Positions 34,005-41,620 of a DNA stretch of 64,000 bases are shown one piece after another. The DNA lies in contig OY970120.1 in assembly GCA_963705885.1 (NCBI GenBank), positions 3,534,001 to 3,598,000 of the forward strand, in the 5' to 3' direction. Below the pieces are notes generated by a model. The model made no database searches. It was not told the origin of the DNA and saw only the letters and a program-made list of their open reading frames with translations. Made by a program: the position numbers and the translations under genes. Numbering within the stretch: the stretch's first letter is position 1; the number at the start of each line of letters is the position of its first letter. Source of the stretch: MFD01275-c22 sp963705885 (GTDB lineage: Bacteria > Actinomycetota > Actinomycetes > JACCUZ01).

Positions 34005-35054
34005 TCAGGGTCGCAGCAACACCTTGATCGCGCGTCGCTCGTCCATCGCGGCGTAGGCCTCGGGAGCCTTCTCCAGGGGGAGCTCGACGTCGAACACCCG
34101 CCCCGGGTCGATCGCGCCGGACAGCGTGTCCGCGAGCAGCTCCGGGAGGTACGCGCGCACCGGCGCGACGCCACCGCCGACCGACACGTTCTTGCCGAAC
34201 AGCTGCCGGATCGGCAGCTCCGCCCCGCCGGCTGGCACGCCGACGTAGCCCACCCGCCCGCCGGGCCGGGCTGCGTCGATCGCCTGCTGCATCGACTCCT
34301 TGGTGCCGACGCACTCGAGCACCGCGTCGGCGCCGATGCCGTCGAGGAGCTCCTCGACCCGGGCGACGCCGTCGTCGCCCCGCTCCGCCACGACGTCCGT
34401 CGCGCCGAACTCGCGCGCCACGGCCTGACGGTCGGCGTGCCGCGACATCGCGATCACCCGCTCGGCCCCGAGGCGCCGGGCGGCCAGCACCCCGCAGAGG
34501 CCGACGGCACCGTCACCCACCACGACGACGGTCCGGCCGGGCCCGACACCCGCGGCGACCGCCGCGTGGTGGCCGGTGCCCATCACGTCGGAGAGCGTCA
34601 GCAGGCCGGGCACCTGGTCTGGGTCGGGCATCTCCGGGGTCGCGACGAGCGTCCCGTCGGCCATGGGGACGCGGACCGCCTGGCCCTGGCCGGCGTCGAT
34701 GGGCAGGTCGTGCTCGTCCTCGCCGCCCCACCAGGCCCCCCGCTCGCAGGACGTGTGCACCCCGTTGCGGCAGTGCACGCACGAGTTGTCGCTCAGGGCG
34801 AAGGGTGCGATGACGAAGTCCCCGGCCTGAACCGTCGACACCTCGGCGCCGATGTCCTCGACCACGCCGACGAACTCATGGCCGATGCGACCGGGCTCCG
34901 TCGTCTCGGTCACCCCCCGGTAGGGCCACAGGTCGGACCCGCAGACGCAGGACGCGACGACCCGGACCAGGGCGTCCGTGGGCCGGTGCAGGACCGGGTC
35001 GGGGACCTCCTCGACCCGGATGTCGCGGGGGCCGTGGATGACGGTGGCGAGCAC
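34005..35054 (-). CDS. Zinc-dependent alcohol dehydrogenase family protein
   Basis: A 349-residue medium-chain dehydrogenase with both zinc sites. Catalytic zinc ligands: Cys in VASCVCGSDLWPYRG and GHE in RIGHEFVGVVEDIG. Structural-zinc cysteines: CVHCRNGVHTSCERGAWWGG. The Rossmann motif is VVVGDGAVGLCGVLAARRLG. It should oxidise an alcohol (or reduce the aldehyde) with NAD(P); the substrate is not evident. The GTG at 35054 follows AAGGA. Its start is 44 bases from the divergent bL37 start. Confidence 0.88.
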   Translation of the reverse strand: MLATVIHGPRDIRVEEVPDPVLHRPTDALVRVVASCVCGSDLWPYRGVTETTEPGRIGHEFVGVVEDIGAEVSTVQAGDFVIAPFALSDNSCVHCRNGVHTSCERGAWWGGEDEHDLPIDAGQGQAVRVPMADGTLVATPEMPDPDQVPGLLTLSDVMGTGHHAAVAAGVGPGRTVVVVGDGAVGLCGVLAARRLGAERVIAMSRHADRQAVAREFGATDVVAERGDDGVARVEELLDGIGADAVLECVGTKESMQQAIDAARPGGRVGYVGVPAGGAELPIRQLFGKNVSVGGGVAPVRAYLPELLADTLSGAIDPGRVFDVELPLEKAPEAYAAMDERRAIKVLLRP

Positions 35055-35098
35055 AGGCGGGTCCTTCGGGGTCGAGGCGGCGTGGGAGGATGGGCGGC

Positions 35099-35173
35099 AT
35101 GGCGAAGAAGTCACGCAAGAAGAAGGCCCGCAAGAAGAACAAGGCCAACCACGGTAAGCGTCCCAACAGCTGA
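35099..35173 (+). CDS. 50S ribosomal protein bL37
   Basis: A 24-codon gene for a very basic peptide: MAKKSRKKKARKKNKANHG, then KRPNS. It matches the mycobacterial ribosomal protein bL37 (24 residues, same KANHGKRPN ending), which binds 23S rRNA. It lies next to rsrA/sigR, where actinobacterial bL37 genes are usually found. GGGAGG lies 12 bases before the ATG. A strong hairpin follows 15 bases after the stop. Genes this short are often missed by gene callers. Confidence 0.88.
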   Translation: MAKKSRKKKARKKNKANHGKRPNS

Positions 35174-35188
35174 CGCGACCCAAACACG

Positions 35189-35222
35189 ACGGCCCGGTTC
35201 CTCCCTCGGAGGGCCGGGCCGT
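35189..35222. terminator. Bidirectional terminator between bL37 and rsrA
   Basis: ACGGCCCGG (35189-35197) pairs with CCGGGCCGT (35214-35222), and inside it CCTCC pairs with GGAGG around CTC. This long stem lies 15 bases after the bL37 stop and 17 before the rsrA stop on the other strand. Confidence 0.8.
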
Positions 35223-35239
35223 GCCGTGCCGCGGTGTCG

Positions 35240-35509
35240 TCAGCGCTCGTGCTGCATCCCGGTGCGTGCCGCCGCGATGTGGGAGAGCACCTTGGCCCGC
35301 AGCTCGGCCGGAGCAGGGTCCGAGCAGCTGCGCCGGACGATGGCCTTGACGGCCTCCTCGAGGCCGAACTCCTTCAGGCAGGGGGAGCACTCGTCGAGAT
35401 GGTGTCGGATCTCGTGCGTGCGGCCGCCGTCGAGCTCACCGTCGATGTACTCGTAGACGCGGTCCAGCACCTCGGAGCACGGCATGTCGTGCGGGTCGCC
35501 ACAGCTCAC
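35240..35509 (-). CDS. rsrA: Mycothiol-system anti-sigma factor RsrA
   Basis: An 89-residue zinc-binding anti-sigma factor. The ZAS ligands Cys11, His37, Cys41 and Cys44 (HHLDECSPCLKEF) are at the same positions as in Streptomyces coelicolor RsrA; Cys3 and Cys61 are additional. In the reduced state it binds and inactivates SigR; disulfide stress forms a Cys11-Cys44 type bond, expels zinc and frees the sigma factor. Its GTG start overlaps the sigR stop codon (GTGA), coupling the two. An 'RHHL-x-x-CSPC' block confirms the family. Confidence 0.95.
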   Translation of the reverse strand: MSCGDPHDMPCSEVLDRVYEYIDGELDGGRTHEIRHHLDECSPCLKEFGLEEAVKAIVRRSCSDPAPAELRAKVLSHIAAARTGMQHER

Positions 35510-36120
35510 GAGCTCTCGCCTCCGTCACGTCCGGCGCCCGCAGGGGCCAGGCCCCGTTCGCGGGCGTAGTCCTCGAGCAGGTCCCTCAGCTGCCGTCGGC
35601 CACGGTGCAGCCGCGACATCACGGTGCCGATGGGAGTGCCCATGATCTCGGCGATCTCCTTGTAGGCGAAGCCCTCGACGTCCGCCAGGTAGACCGCGAT
35701 GCGGAAGTCCTCCGGGATCTGCTGGAGGGCCTCCTTCACGTCCGAGTCGGGGAGGTGCTCGAGCGCCTCCGCCTCTGCCGACTTCAGGCCCGTCGACATG
35801 TGGGACTCGGCCTGGGCCAGCTGCCAGTCCTCGACCGTCTCGGTGCCGGCCTGCTTGGGCTGCCGCTGCGCCTTGCGGTAGGTGTTGATGAACGTGTTGG
35901 TCAGGATGCGGTAGAGCCAGGCCTTGAGGTTCGTTCCCTCCTGGAACTGGTGGAACGAGCCGTAGGCCTTGGCGTAGGTCTCCTGCACGAGGTCCTCGGC
36001 GTCCGCCGGGTTGCGCGTCATGCGCAGGCCGGCGGAGTACAGCTGGTCCAGGTACTGCAGGGCGTCGCGCTCGAAGCGCGCGTTGCGCTCGTCGACGGTC
36101 TCGGTCGCTGGCTGGGTCAT
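35506..36120 (-). CDS. sigR: RNA polymerase sigma factor SigR (SigH-type ECF)
   Basis: A 204-residue ECF sigma factor. Region 2: QYLDQLYSAGLRMTRNPADA, EDLVQETYAKAYGSFHQFQE, NLKAWLYRILTNTFINTYRK. Region 4: LQQIPEDFRIAVYLADVEGF, AYKEIAEIMGTPIGTVMSRL, HRGRRQL. It directs the thiol-oxidative stress regulon and is held by RsrA. The ATG at 36120 gives the conserved start. The frame stays open upstream: an ATG at 36237 with GGAGG ten bases before it would add 39 residues, like the unstable longer SigR' isoform of Streptomyces. An exact SigR promoter lies further upstream (36287-36313). TAGCAT eight bases before the ATG at 36120 may be a second promoter. Confidence 0.95.
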   Translation of the reverse strand: MTQPATETVDERNARFERDALQYLDQLYSAGLRMTRNPADAEDLVQETYAKAYGSFHQFQEGTNLKAWLYRILTNTFINTYRKAQRQPKQAGTETVEDWQLAQAESHMSTGLKSAEAEALEHLPDSDVKEALQQIPEDFRIAVYLADVEGFAYKEIAEIMGTPIGTVMSRLHRGRRQLRDLLEDYARERGLAPAGAGRDGGESS

Positions 36121-36196
36121 CGTGCCTGATGCTATCCCGCGGGTGCGATGGTCACCGCCGCCCGTGCCGGGCCACTGCGGCGCCGACCACGAGGCG

Positions 36197-36217
36197 AGCC
36201 CGTCGAGATGACGGGCT
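36197..36217. terminator. Hairpin between alpha/beta hydrolase and sigR
   Basis: AGCCCGTC (36197-36204) and GACGGGCT (36210-36217) around GAGAT. It is downstream of the hydrolase operon on the minus strand and may terminate it; it also lies within the leader (and possible extended coding region) of sigR transcripts from the upstream promoter. Confidence 0.45.
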
Positions 36218-36286
36218 GCGGGCGCGAGGGCGTACATCGCGGGCGGACCTCCGGCTGGATGCGCTGTGGATGGGCTGTCGAGGTGC

Positions 36287-36313
36287 AACCGGTGCCCCGG
36301 CCCCACGATTCCC
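36287..36313 (-). promoter_or_regulatory. SigR-dependent autoregulatory promoter of sigR
   Basis: On the minus strand GGGAAT (36308-36313) and GTT (36287-36289) are separated by exactly 18 bases, the published consensus of SigR/SigH promoters (GGAAT-N18-GTT). Transcription would start near 36280, about 160 bases before the main sigR start and upstream of the alternative ATG at 36237. It overlaps the last codon of the hydrolase gene (stop at 36316-36318) closely. Confidence 0.75.
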
Positions 36314-36315
36314 GG

Positions 36316-36942
36316 TCAGCGCAGCCGGTCGAGGACCCAGTCCGCCACCGCCGCGGCCAGGGCCTGCAGGGTGGCGGCCCGGTCGTGTCCGCCCGTCACG
36401 CGGAACGAGTGGTCCGCGCCCGGCACGGCGTGCACGTCGTACGTCCGGGGCCGCGGGAAGTCGCCCGGTGCGCCGAACGCGTCGCGCTCTCCTTGCACGA
36501 CGAGCGCCGGGACCGGGCACCCCGCGAGCTCGGGCAGCCGGGAGCGCTCCGGGCGGCCCGGCGGGTGCAGGGGGAAGGCCAGCGCCACCACCGCCGACGC
36601 GCCCACCTCACCGGCGGTCCGGCACGCGACGCGGGCGCCGGCCGAGCGGCCACCGACCACCACCGGCCCCGGCAGCGCGAGCGCGGCGAGCACCGCGGTC
36701 CACGCGCGGTCCAGGGTCGCGGGTGGTCCCGCGACCCGCTTCCCCGCGACCCGCCACGGCTGCTCCACCCGCACCACCGTGATGCCACGACCGGGAAGGA
36801 CGCGGGCCAGCTCGACCAGGTCGGCCGCCTCGATGCCCCCGCCGGCCCCGTGCCCGAGCACCAGTGTCGCGCGGGTGCGCCGGGCCTGCGCGACGTGGGC
36901 GCGTGCCTCGCCCACGGGGGTGCGCACCGTCGTCGCGTCCAT
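36316..36942 (-). CDS. Alpha/beta hydrolase (KANL3/Tex30-like)
   Basis: A 208-residue alpha/beta hydrolase of the small dienelactone hydrolase-like group. ATLVLGHGAGGGIEAADLVE is the oxyanion-hole block, VVVGGRSAGARVACRTAGEV holds the nucleophile Ser in GRSAG, VPALVVQGERDAFG carries the acid, and VPGADHSFRV the catalytic His. This matches bacterial KANL3/Tex30-like proteins, whose substrates are unknown. It starts 11 bases after the SRAP gene on the same strand; the two are an operon. Leftward it runs into the sigR promoter region. Confidence 0.82.
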   Translation of the reverse strand: MDATTVRTPVGEARAHVAQARRTRATLVLGHGAGGGIEAADLVELARVLPGRGITVVRVEQPWRVAGKRVAGPPATLDRAWTAVLAALALPGPVVVGGRSAGARVACRTAGEVGASAVVALAFPLHPPGRPERSRLPELAGCPVPALVVQGERDAFGAPGDFPRPRTYDVHAVPGADHSFRVTGGHDRAATLQALAAAVADWVLDRLR

Positions 36943-36953
36943 CGGCGCCACGC

Positions 36954-37718
36954 TCAGAACAGCCGGTCGGGCTCGGTCCCCGCGGGCTCGGGCACGTCGC
37001 CGTCGACCGGGAGCGGCTCCACCAGGTGGCGGCCGTCGTTGCGCACGCTGTTCACCTCGGTGGACACGGGATAGGCCGTGAGCCGTCCCGGCGCCGCGGG
37101 CACGAGCAGGGCGGTCAGCTCCTCCGGGTCGTCGTGCGCGGGGTCCAGCCACTCGGCGTAGCGCGCCCTCTCCACCAGCATCGGCATCCGGTCGTGGATG
37201 CGGCCGAGGTCGTCGGTGGCCGACGTCGTCAGGACCGTGCACGTCCACAGCCAGGGGTCGGTGTCGGGTGGCGCAGCCGGGTCCTTCCACAGCTCGTACA
37301 GCCCGGCCATCGCGAGCACCCCACCGTCGGACGGGCGGATGAAGAACGGCTGCTTCTTCCCTTTCGTCTCGCCGTACCACTCGTAGTAGCCGTCCGCGGG
37401 CAGCAGGCAGCGACGCCGGGCGAACGCCCGCCGGAACGCGGCCTTCTCGGCGACCGTCTCCATGCGGGCGTTGATCATGCGGCTGCCGATCGAGGGATCC
37501 TTCGCCCACGAGGGCACCAGACCCCAGCGGACCACGCGCAGCGTCCGTTGCGCCGGCTCGTCGGGCTCACCGCGAGGGGGACGCTCGACCACGGCGTAGA
37601 CGTCGTCGGTCGGCGCGACGTTGTAGCTCGCGGGCAGCGCCGACTCCGGCTCCCCCACGAGCTCGAACTCCTCGACGAGGTCGTCCGGGTCCCGGCTGGC
37701 CGCGTAGCGTCCGCACAC
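36954..37718 (-). CDS. SOS response-associated peptidase (SRAP/YedK/HMCES family)
   Basis: A 254-residue SRAP protein. Cys2 directly after the start (MCGRYAAS) forms the thiazolidine crosslink to abasic sites; the other active-site parts are the Asn in INARMETVAEKAAFR, Glu in LPADGYYEWYGE and His in RIHDRMPMLVE. The core RWGLVPSWAKDPSIGSRMIN is diagnostic. It shields abasic sites in single-stranded DNA. GTG start at 37718; the methionine is removed to expose Cys2 in the family. First gene of a pair with the hydrolase. I see no LexA box upstream. Confidence 0.93.
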   Translation of the reverse strand: MCGRYAASRDPDDLVEEFELVGEPESALPASYNVAPTDDVYAVVERPPRGEPDEPAQRTLRVVRWGLVPSWAKDPSIGSRMINARMETVAEKAAFRRAFARRRCLLPADGYYEWYGETKGKKQPFFIRPSDGGVLAMAGLYELWKDPAAPPDTDPWLWTCTVLTTSATDDLGRIHDRMPMLVERARYAEWLDPAHDDPEELTALLVPAAPGRLTAYPVSTEVNSVRNDGRHLVEPLPVDGDVPEPAGTEPDRLF

Positions 37719-37772
37719 GCGGCCCAGCCTGCCAGAGGGTTATCCGTCCGCGAGGTCGGGCAAGGGCGCGGC

Positions 37773-38267
37773 ATGACCGTCGTGCGCCGCCTGGCCCGTC
37801 CCCTGCTCGCCTCGTCCTTCCTCGCGGGCGGTGTCGACGCCCTGCGCGCCCCCGGGCCGAAGGTCCCCGCGGCCGAGACAGTCGCCCCGCCCATCGCGGC
37901 ACGGCTGCCGTTCCTGCCCGAGGACCCCGAGACGCTGGTCAAGATCAACGGTGCGGTCCAGGTCGTCGCCGGCTCGATGCTGGCGCTGGGCCGCTTCCCG
38001 CGCCTCTCCTCGGTGCTGCTCGCCGCCAGCGTGGTGCCGACCACCCTCGCCGGTCACCGGTTCTGGGAGCAGACGGACCCGGACGCCAAGTCGCAGCACA
38101 AGGTCCAGTTCCTCAAGAACCTCGGCCTCCTCGGCGGCCTGATGCTTGCCACAGTCGACACCGAGGGCCGTCCCGGCCTCGCCTGGCGCACCCGGCACGC
38201 GACCCGTCACGCAGCGGCGGGCACCCGGCGTACGCGCCGAGCGGCAGGTCGGAAGCTCCCCGGCTGA
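37773..38267 (+). CDS. DoxX family membrane protein
   Basis: A 164-residue protein with four hydrophobic segments and the family blocks LASSFLAGGVDALRAPG, VKINGAVQVVAGSMLALG, RLSSVLLAASVVPTTLAGHR and QFLKNLGLLGGLMLATVDTE. The actinobacterial DoxX proteins have been tied to membrane redox complexes with SodA and a thiosulfate reductase-like protein in mycobacteria, but no such partner is adjacent here. The C-terminal 30 residues are strongly basic. ATG at 37773. Confidence 0.85.
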   Translation: MTVVRRLARPLLASSFLAGGVDALRAPGPKVPAAETVAPPIAARLPFLPEDPETLVKINGAVQVVAGSMLALGRFPRLSSVLLAASVVPTTLAGHRFWEQTDPDAKSQHKVQFLKNLGLLGGLMLATVDTEGRPGLAWRTRHATRHAAAGTRRTRRAAGRKLPG

Positions 38268-38277
38268 CGGTCGCCGC

Positions 38278-38292
38278 TCCCCCTGCGGGGGA
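38278..38292 (+). terminator. Short GC hairpin between DoxX gene and aroA
   Basis: TCCCCC (38278-38283) and GGGGGA (38287-38292) around TGC, 10 bases after the DoxX stop codon and nine before the aroA -10. Likely terminator of the DoxX gene. Confidence 0.5.
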
Positions 38293-38314
38293 CGACGCCA
38301 CTACGCTCCCGGCC

Positions 38315-39592
38315 ATGTCCGAGCCGTGGCCGGCCCCCGTCGCCGACGATCCGGTACGGGCCTCCGTGCGGCTGCCCGGCTCGAAGTCGCAGACCAACCG
38401 CGCGCTGGTCCTGGCGGCGCTCGGCAGCGGCACCTGCCGCCTGACGTCCCCGCTGCGCAGCCGCGACACCGCGCTGATGGCCGCCGGGCTGCGCGCCCTG
38501 GGCGCCCGCGTCGACGACGCCGGCGACGACTGGCTGGTGGAGCCCGGCCCGCTGCACGGCCCGGCCGACGTGGACGTGGGCAACGCCGGCACGGTGATGC
38601 GCTTCCTGCCGCCCGTGGCCGCTCTCGCCGCGGGCGACGTCCGGTTCGACGGCGACCCCCGCTCGCACGAGCGACCGCTGGCGCCCGTCGTGCACGCCCT
38701 GCGGTCGCTCGGGGTCGACGTCGAGGCCCGGCACGACCGGCTGCCGCTGACCGTGCACGGCCGCGGCTGGGTGCTCGGGGGCCGCGTCGCCGTCGACGCG
38801 TCGATGTCCTCGCAGTTCGTCAGCGCGCTGCTGCTGGCAGCGCCGCGCTTCGCCGACGCCTGCGAGATCCGCCACACCGGCCCGCGCGTGCCCTCGGGGG
38901 CGCACATCGACATGACGGTGGAGATGCTGCGCGCGGCTGGCGCCATCGTCGAGCACGTGGACGCCGTGACCTGGCGCGTGGAGCCGGGCCCCCTCCACAC
39001 GGACCGTCAGGTGATCGAGCCGGACCTGTCCAACGCGGCGGCCTTCCTCGCGGCGGCCGTCGTCACGGGCGGCGTGGTCACCGTCCCGGGCTGGCCGGCG
39101 CGCACGACGCAGGCGGGCGACGCCCTGCGCCGGATCCTCCCGCGGTTCGGCGCCCAGGTGCACCTCGACGAGGACGGGCTGACGGTCACCGGCCCCGACC
39201 GCGTGCTGGGCGTCGACCTCGACCTCGGTGCCGTGGGCGAGCTGGCGCCGGTGCTCACCGCCGTCGCCGCGTTCGCGGAGGGACCGTCGCGGCTGCGCGG
39301 CATCGGCCACCTCCGCCACCACGAGACGGACCGGCTGAGCGCCTTGAGCACCGAGATCAACGGGCTCGGTGGCGACGTGCGCGAGACCGACGACGGGCTG
39401 CAGGTGCGGCCCCGGCCGCTGCACGGCGGGGTCTTCGCGACCTACGAGGACCACCGGCTGGCCACGACGGCGGCCGTGATCGGGCTGTGCGTGCCCGGCG
39501 TCGAGGTCGAGGACGTCGCCACGACCGCCAAGACCCTGCCCGGCTTCGTAAACCTGTGGGACGCGATGCTCGCCGGCCGGGCCCCCGCGTGA
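38315..39592 (+). CDS. aroA: 3-phosphoshikimate 1-carboxyvinyltransferase (EPSP synthase)
   Basis: A 425-residue EPSP synthase, sixth step of the shikimate pathway. RLPGSKSQTNRALVLAALGS contains the phosphate/PEP-binding lysine, DVGNAGTVMRFLPPVAALAA the second signature, SMSSQFVSALLLAAPRF and RHHETDRLSALSTEINGLGG the others, ending TYEDHRLATTAAVIGL. TACGCT (38302-38307) is seven bases before the ATG, so the mRNA is probably leaderless. The stop overlaps the rsgA start (GTGA), giving an aroA-rsgA operon. Confidence 0.96.
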   Translation: MSEPWPAPVADDPVRASVRLPGSKSQTNRALVLAALGSGTCRLTSPLRSRDTALMAAGLRALGARVDDAGDDWLVEPGPLHGPADVDVGNAGTVMRFLPPVAALAAGDVRFDGDPRSHERPLAPVVHALRSLGVDVEARHDRLPLTVHGRGWVLGGRVAVDASMSSQFVSALLLAAPRFADACEIRHTGPRVPSGAHIDMTVEMLRAAGAIVEHVDAVTWRVEPGPLHTDRQVIEPDLSNAAAFLAAAVVTGGVVTVPGWPARTTQAGDALRRILPRFGAQVHLDEDGLTVTGPDRVLGVDLDLGAVGELAPVLTAVAAFAEGPSRLRGIGHLRHHETDRLSALSTEINGLGGDVRETDDGLQVRPRPLHGGVFATYEDHRLATTAAVIGLCVPGVEVEDVATTAKTLPGFVNLWDAMLAGRAPA

Positions 39593-40585
39593 GCCCGACG
39601 GGCCGGCGGCGCGAGCTGGACGAGGACGACGTACGGGTGCGGCCGTCGCGACGGTCGCGACCGCGCAGCAAGGAGCGACCCGCGCACGACGACGCGGTCA
39701 TCGGCATCGTCGTCGCGGTCGACCGGGGCCGGTGCACCTGCCGCATCGACGAGCGCGAAGTCGTGGCGATGAAGGCCCGCGAGCTGGGCCGGCGCAGCGT
39801 CGTCGTCGGCGACCGCGTCGCGCTCGTCGGGGACGTGTCCGGGACGACGGACACCCTGGCCCGCATCGTCCGGGTGGAGCCGCGCTCGTCGTCGCTGCGG
39901 CGCACGGCGGACGACACCGACCCGGTCGAGCGCGTGATCGTCGCCAACGCCGACCAGCTGGTCGTGGTCACCGCCCTCGCCGACCCCGCCCCGCGGCTGC
40001 GCCTGGTCGACCGCTGCCTCGTCGCGGCCTACGACGCCGGCCTGCGGCCGCTGCTCTGCCTGACGAAGGCCGACCTGGCATCCCCGGACGAGGTCCTCGA
40101 GACCTACCGCGCCCTCGACGTCGACCACGTGGTGGTGCGCCGTGACGAGGCGCTCGACGAGCTGACGAGCCACCTGCGGGACCGCGTGAGCGTCATGGTC
40201 GGCCACTCCGGCGTCGGCAAGTCGACGATGGTCAACGCCCTGGTGCCCGGCGCGGACCGGGCGACGGGCAGCGTGAACCTCGTCACCGGCCGCGGCCGGC
40301 ACACGTCGTCGTCGGCGATCGCGCTCGAGCTGCCCGGGCGGCGGCTGGGTCATCGACACCCCCGGGCTGCGCAGCTTCGGGCTCGCGCACGTCGACCTCG
40401 ACCGCGTCATCGGCGCGTTCCCCGACCTCGAGCCCGGCACCGTCGACTGCCCGCGGTCCTGCACGCACGACGAGCCCGAGTGCGCGCTGGACGACTGGGT
40501 GGCGGCCGGCCACAGCGACCCGGCGCGCCTCGTGTCACTGCGCCGGCTGCTGAGCAGCCGCGACCAGGAGGACGACGGCGCCTAG
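39589..40585 (+). pseudogene. rsgA: Ribosome small-subunit-dependent GTPase A (frameshifted)
   Basis: RsgA/YjeQ, a circularly permuted GTPase that matures the 30S subunit. The first frame gives a basic N-terminus, the OB fold (IGIVVAVDRGRCTCRIDERE), G4 motif LCLTKADL and G1 motif VGHSGVGKSTMVNAL, down to SSAIALELPG. The frame then breaks at 40333-40338. The following frame restores GGWVIDTPGLRSFGLAHVDL (G3 is DTPG) and the C-terminal zinc motif CPRSCTHDEPECAL. Removing one base from the CCC or GGG run gives an uninterrupted protein of about 331 residues. The frameshift is either a true mutation or a sequencing error. GTG start overlapping the aroA stop. Confidence 0.85.
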
Positions 40586-40600
40586 CGGTGCGGCGCCGTC
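40574..40600. terminator. Shared palindromic terminator, rsgA / DUF2231 gene
   Basis: GACGGCGCC (40574-40582) and GGCGCCGTC (40592-40600) are perfect nine-base arms around a nine-base loop. The rsgA stop (40583-40585) is in the loop and the DUF2231 stop (40599-40601) at the right edge. Confidence 0.65.
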
Positions 40601-41075
40601 ACTTGCAGGCGTCGGAGCCGATCGTGCAGCTCCAGACCGCGGTCGAACCGAGGTGGCCGACGCGGGTCACGACGCCGGCCGCGACACCGGCGGCGAGCAC
40701 GGCGAGGACCGCGACCACGGTGAGGGCGCGGCCCGCGACCCGCCGGCGGGTCATGAGGACGAGTGCGACGGCCAGCAGCCACATCGCGGCCGTCGGGTAG
40801 ATGACCAGGTCGCCGAGGTCGGCGTGCTCGTCGATCTGGCGCTTGACCACCCCGCCGGCACCGATGCGGTCCTCGAGCTCGTCCCCGCTGCGGGTCGCGA
40901 CCGGGACCATGGCCAGCCCGGCGGTCGCGACCGCCAGCACGAGCGGTCCGAACCGTCCCCGCCACCGGGGCACGACGGCGATGGCGGCGACGCCCAGCGC
41001 CGCGACCGGCACCAGGACGACGACCGCGTGGACGACGAGCGCGTGGACCGGGAGCCCCAGGACGGTGTCGAACAC
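40599..41075 (-). CDS. DUF2231 family membrane protein
   Basis: A 158-residue membrane protein with four helices. The start FDTVLGLPVHALVVHAVVVL, with its paired histidines in the first helix, and the later IDEHADLGDLVIYPTAAMW are the DUF2231 signature; such conserved histidines could bind haem or metal, but the function is unknown. Two C-terminal cysteines (WSCTIGSDACK) lie after the last helix. GTG start at 41075. Confidence 0.82.
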   Translation of the reverse strand: MFDTVLGLPVHALVVHAVVVLVPVAALGVAAIAVVPRWRGRFGPLVLAVATAGLAMVPVATRSGDELEDRIGAGGVVKRQIDEHADLGDLVIYPTAAMWLLAVALVLMTRRRVAGRALTVVAVLAVLAAGVAAGVVTRVGHLGSTAVWSCTIGSDACK

Positions 41076-41137
41076 AGATCAACTCTGCCACCGGGCGACC
41101 GCGGGCGCGGTCACCGGAAGGTCACGACTTGCCGGTG

Positions 41138-41530
41138 TCAGCCGGCTGCGGCGTCGACCGGCCGGCTGCCGAGGCGGGTGCGCAGGCGCGCCCGGTGCTT
41201 GTCGATCCCACGGGTGTGGTGGACGTACTCGGGCCAGCGGGAGGCCGGGTGAGCGAGCCACGCCTCGCAGACGGACAGCGCGGGACCCGGCTCGTCGGAG
41301 CGCTCGAGCAGCACGGCCGCACGCTCGTAGGTGTAGGGGGTGTCGACCTCGACGGCGACACCGTGCAGAAGCGTCTCGAGCTCGCGCAGGTCGGGCCGGG
41401 CGAGCCGGGTGCTCAGCTTCGTGGCCAGCGGCGTGCCGGCCAGGGTCCAGCCGTCGATGGAGAAGCGTGGCACCGGGATCGCGGCAGGCTCGATGTCGTG
41501 CAGCGTGCCGCGACGGCGGAACAGGTGCAT
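41138..41530 (-). CDS. Hypothetical protein with TPR-like C-terminal half
   Basis: A 130-residue basic soluble protein. The middle and end (YERAAVLLERSDEPGPALSV, CEAWLAHPASRWPEYVHHTR) resemble a single tetratricopeptide-like helix pair; the first 60 residues have no recognised motif. Third-position G/C use is high throughout, which supports coding. ATG at 41530 with GGGGGGTCGGC before it. It lies 62 bases upstream of the DUF2231 gene on the same strand and is divergent from hisN. I do not recognise a family. Confidence 0.6.
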   Translation of the reverse strand: MHLFRRRGTLHDIEPAAIPVPRFSIDGWTLAGTPLATKLSTRLARPDLRELETLLHGVAVEVDTPYTYERAAVLLERSDEPGPALSVCEAWLAHPASRWPEYVHHTRGIDKHRARLRTRLGSRPVDAAAG

Positions 41531-41620
41531 GCCGACCCCCCATGCCGTCGCGGGACCTCCGGACTAGGAAGTATGCGGCGGTCCCGGGCCGAACCACCAG
41601 AGACTTGTACGGTTCGTTAC

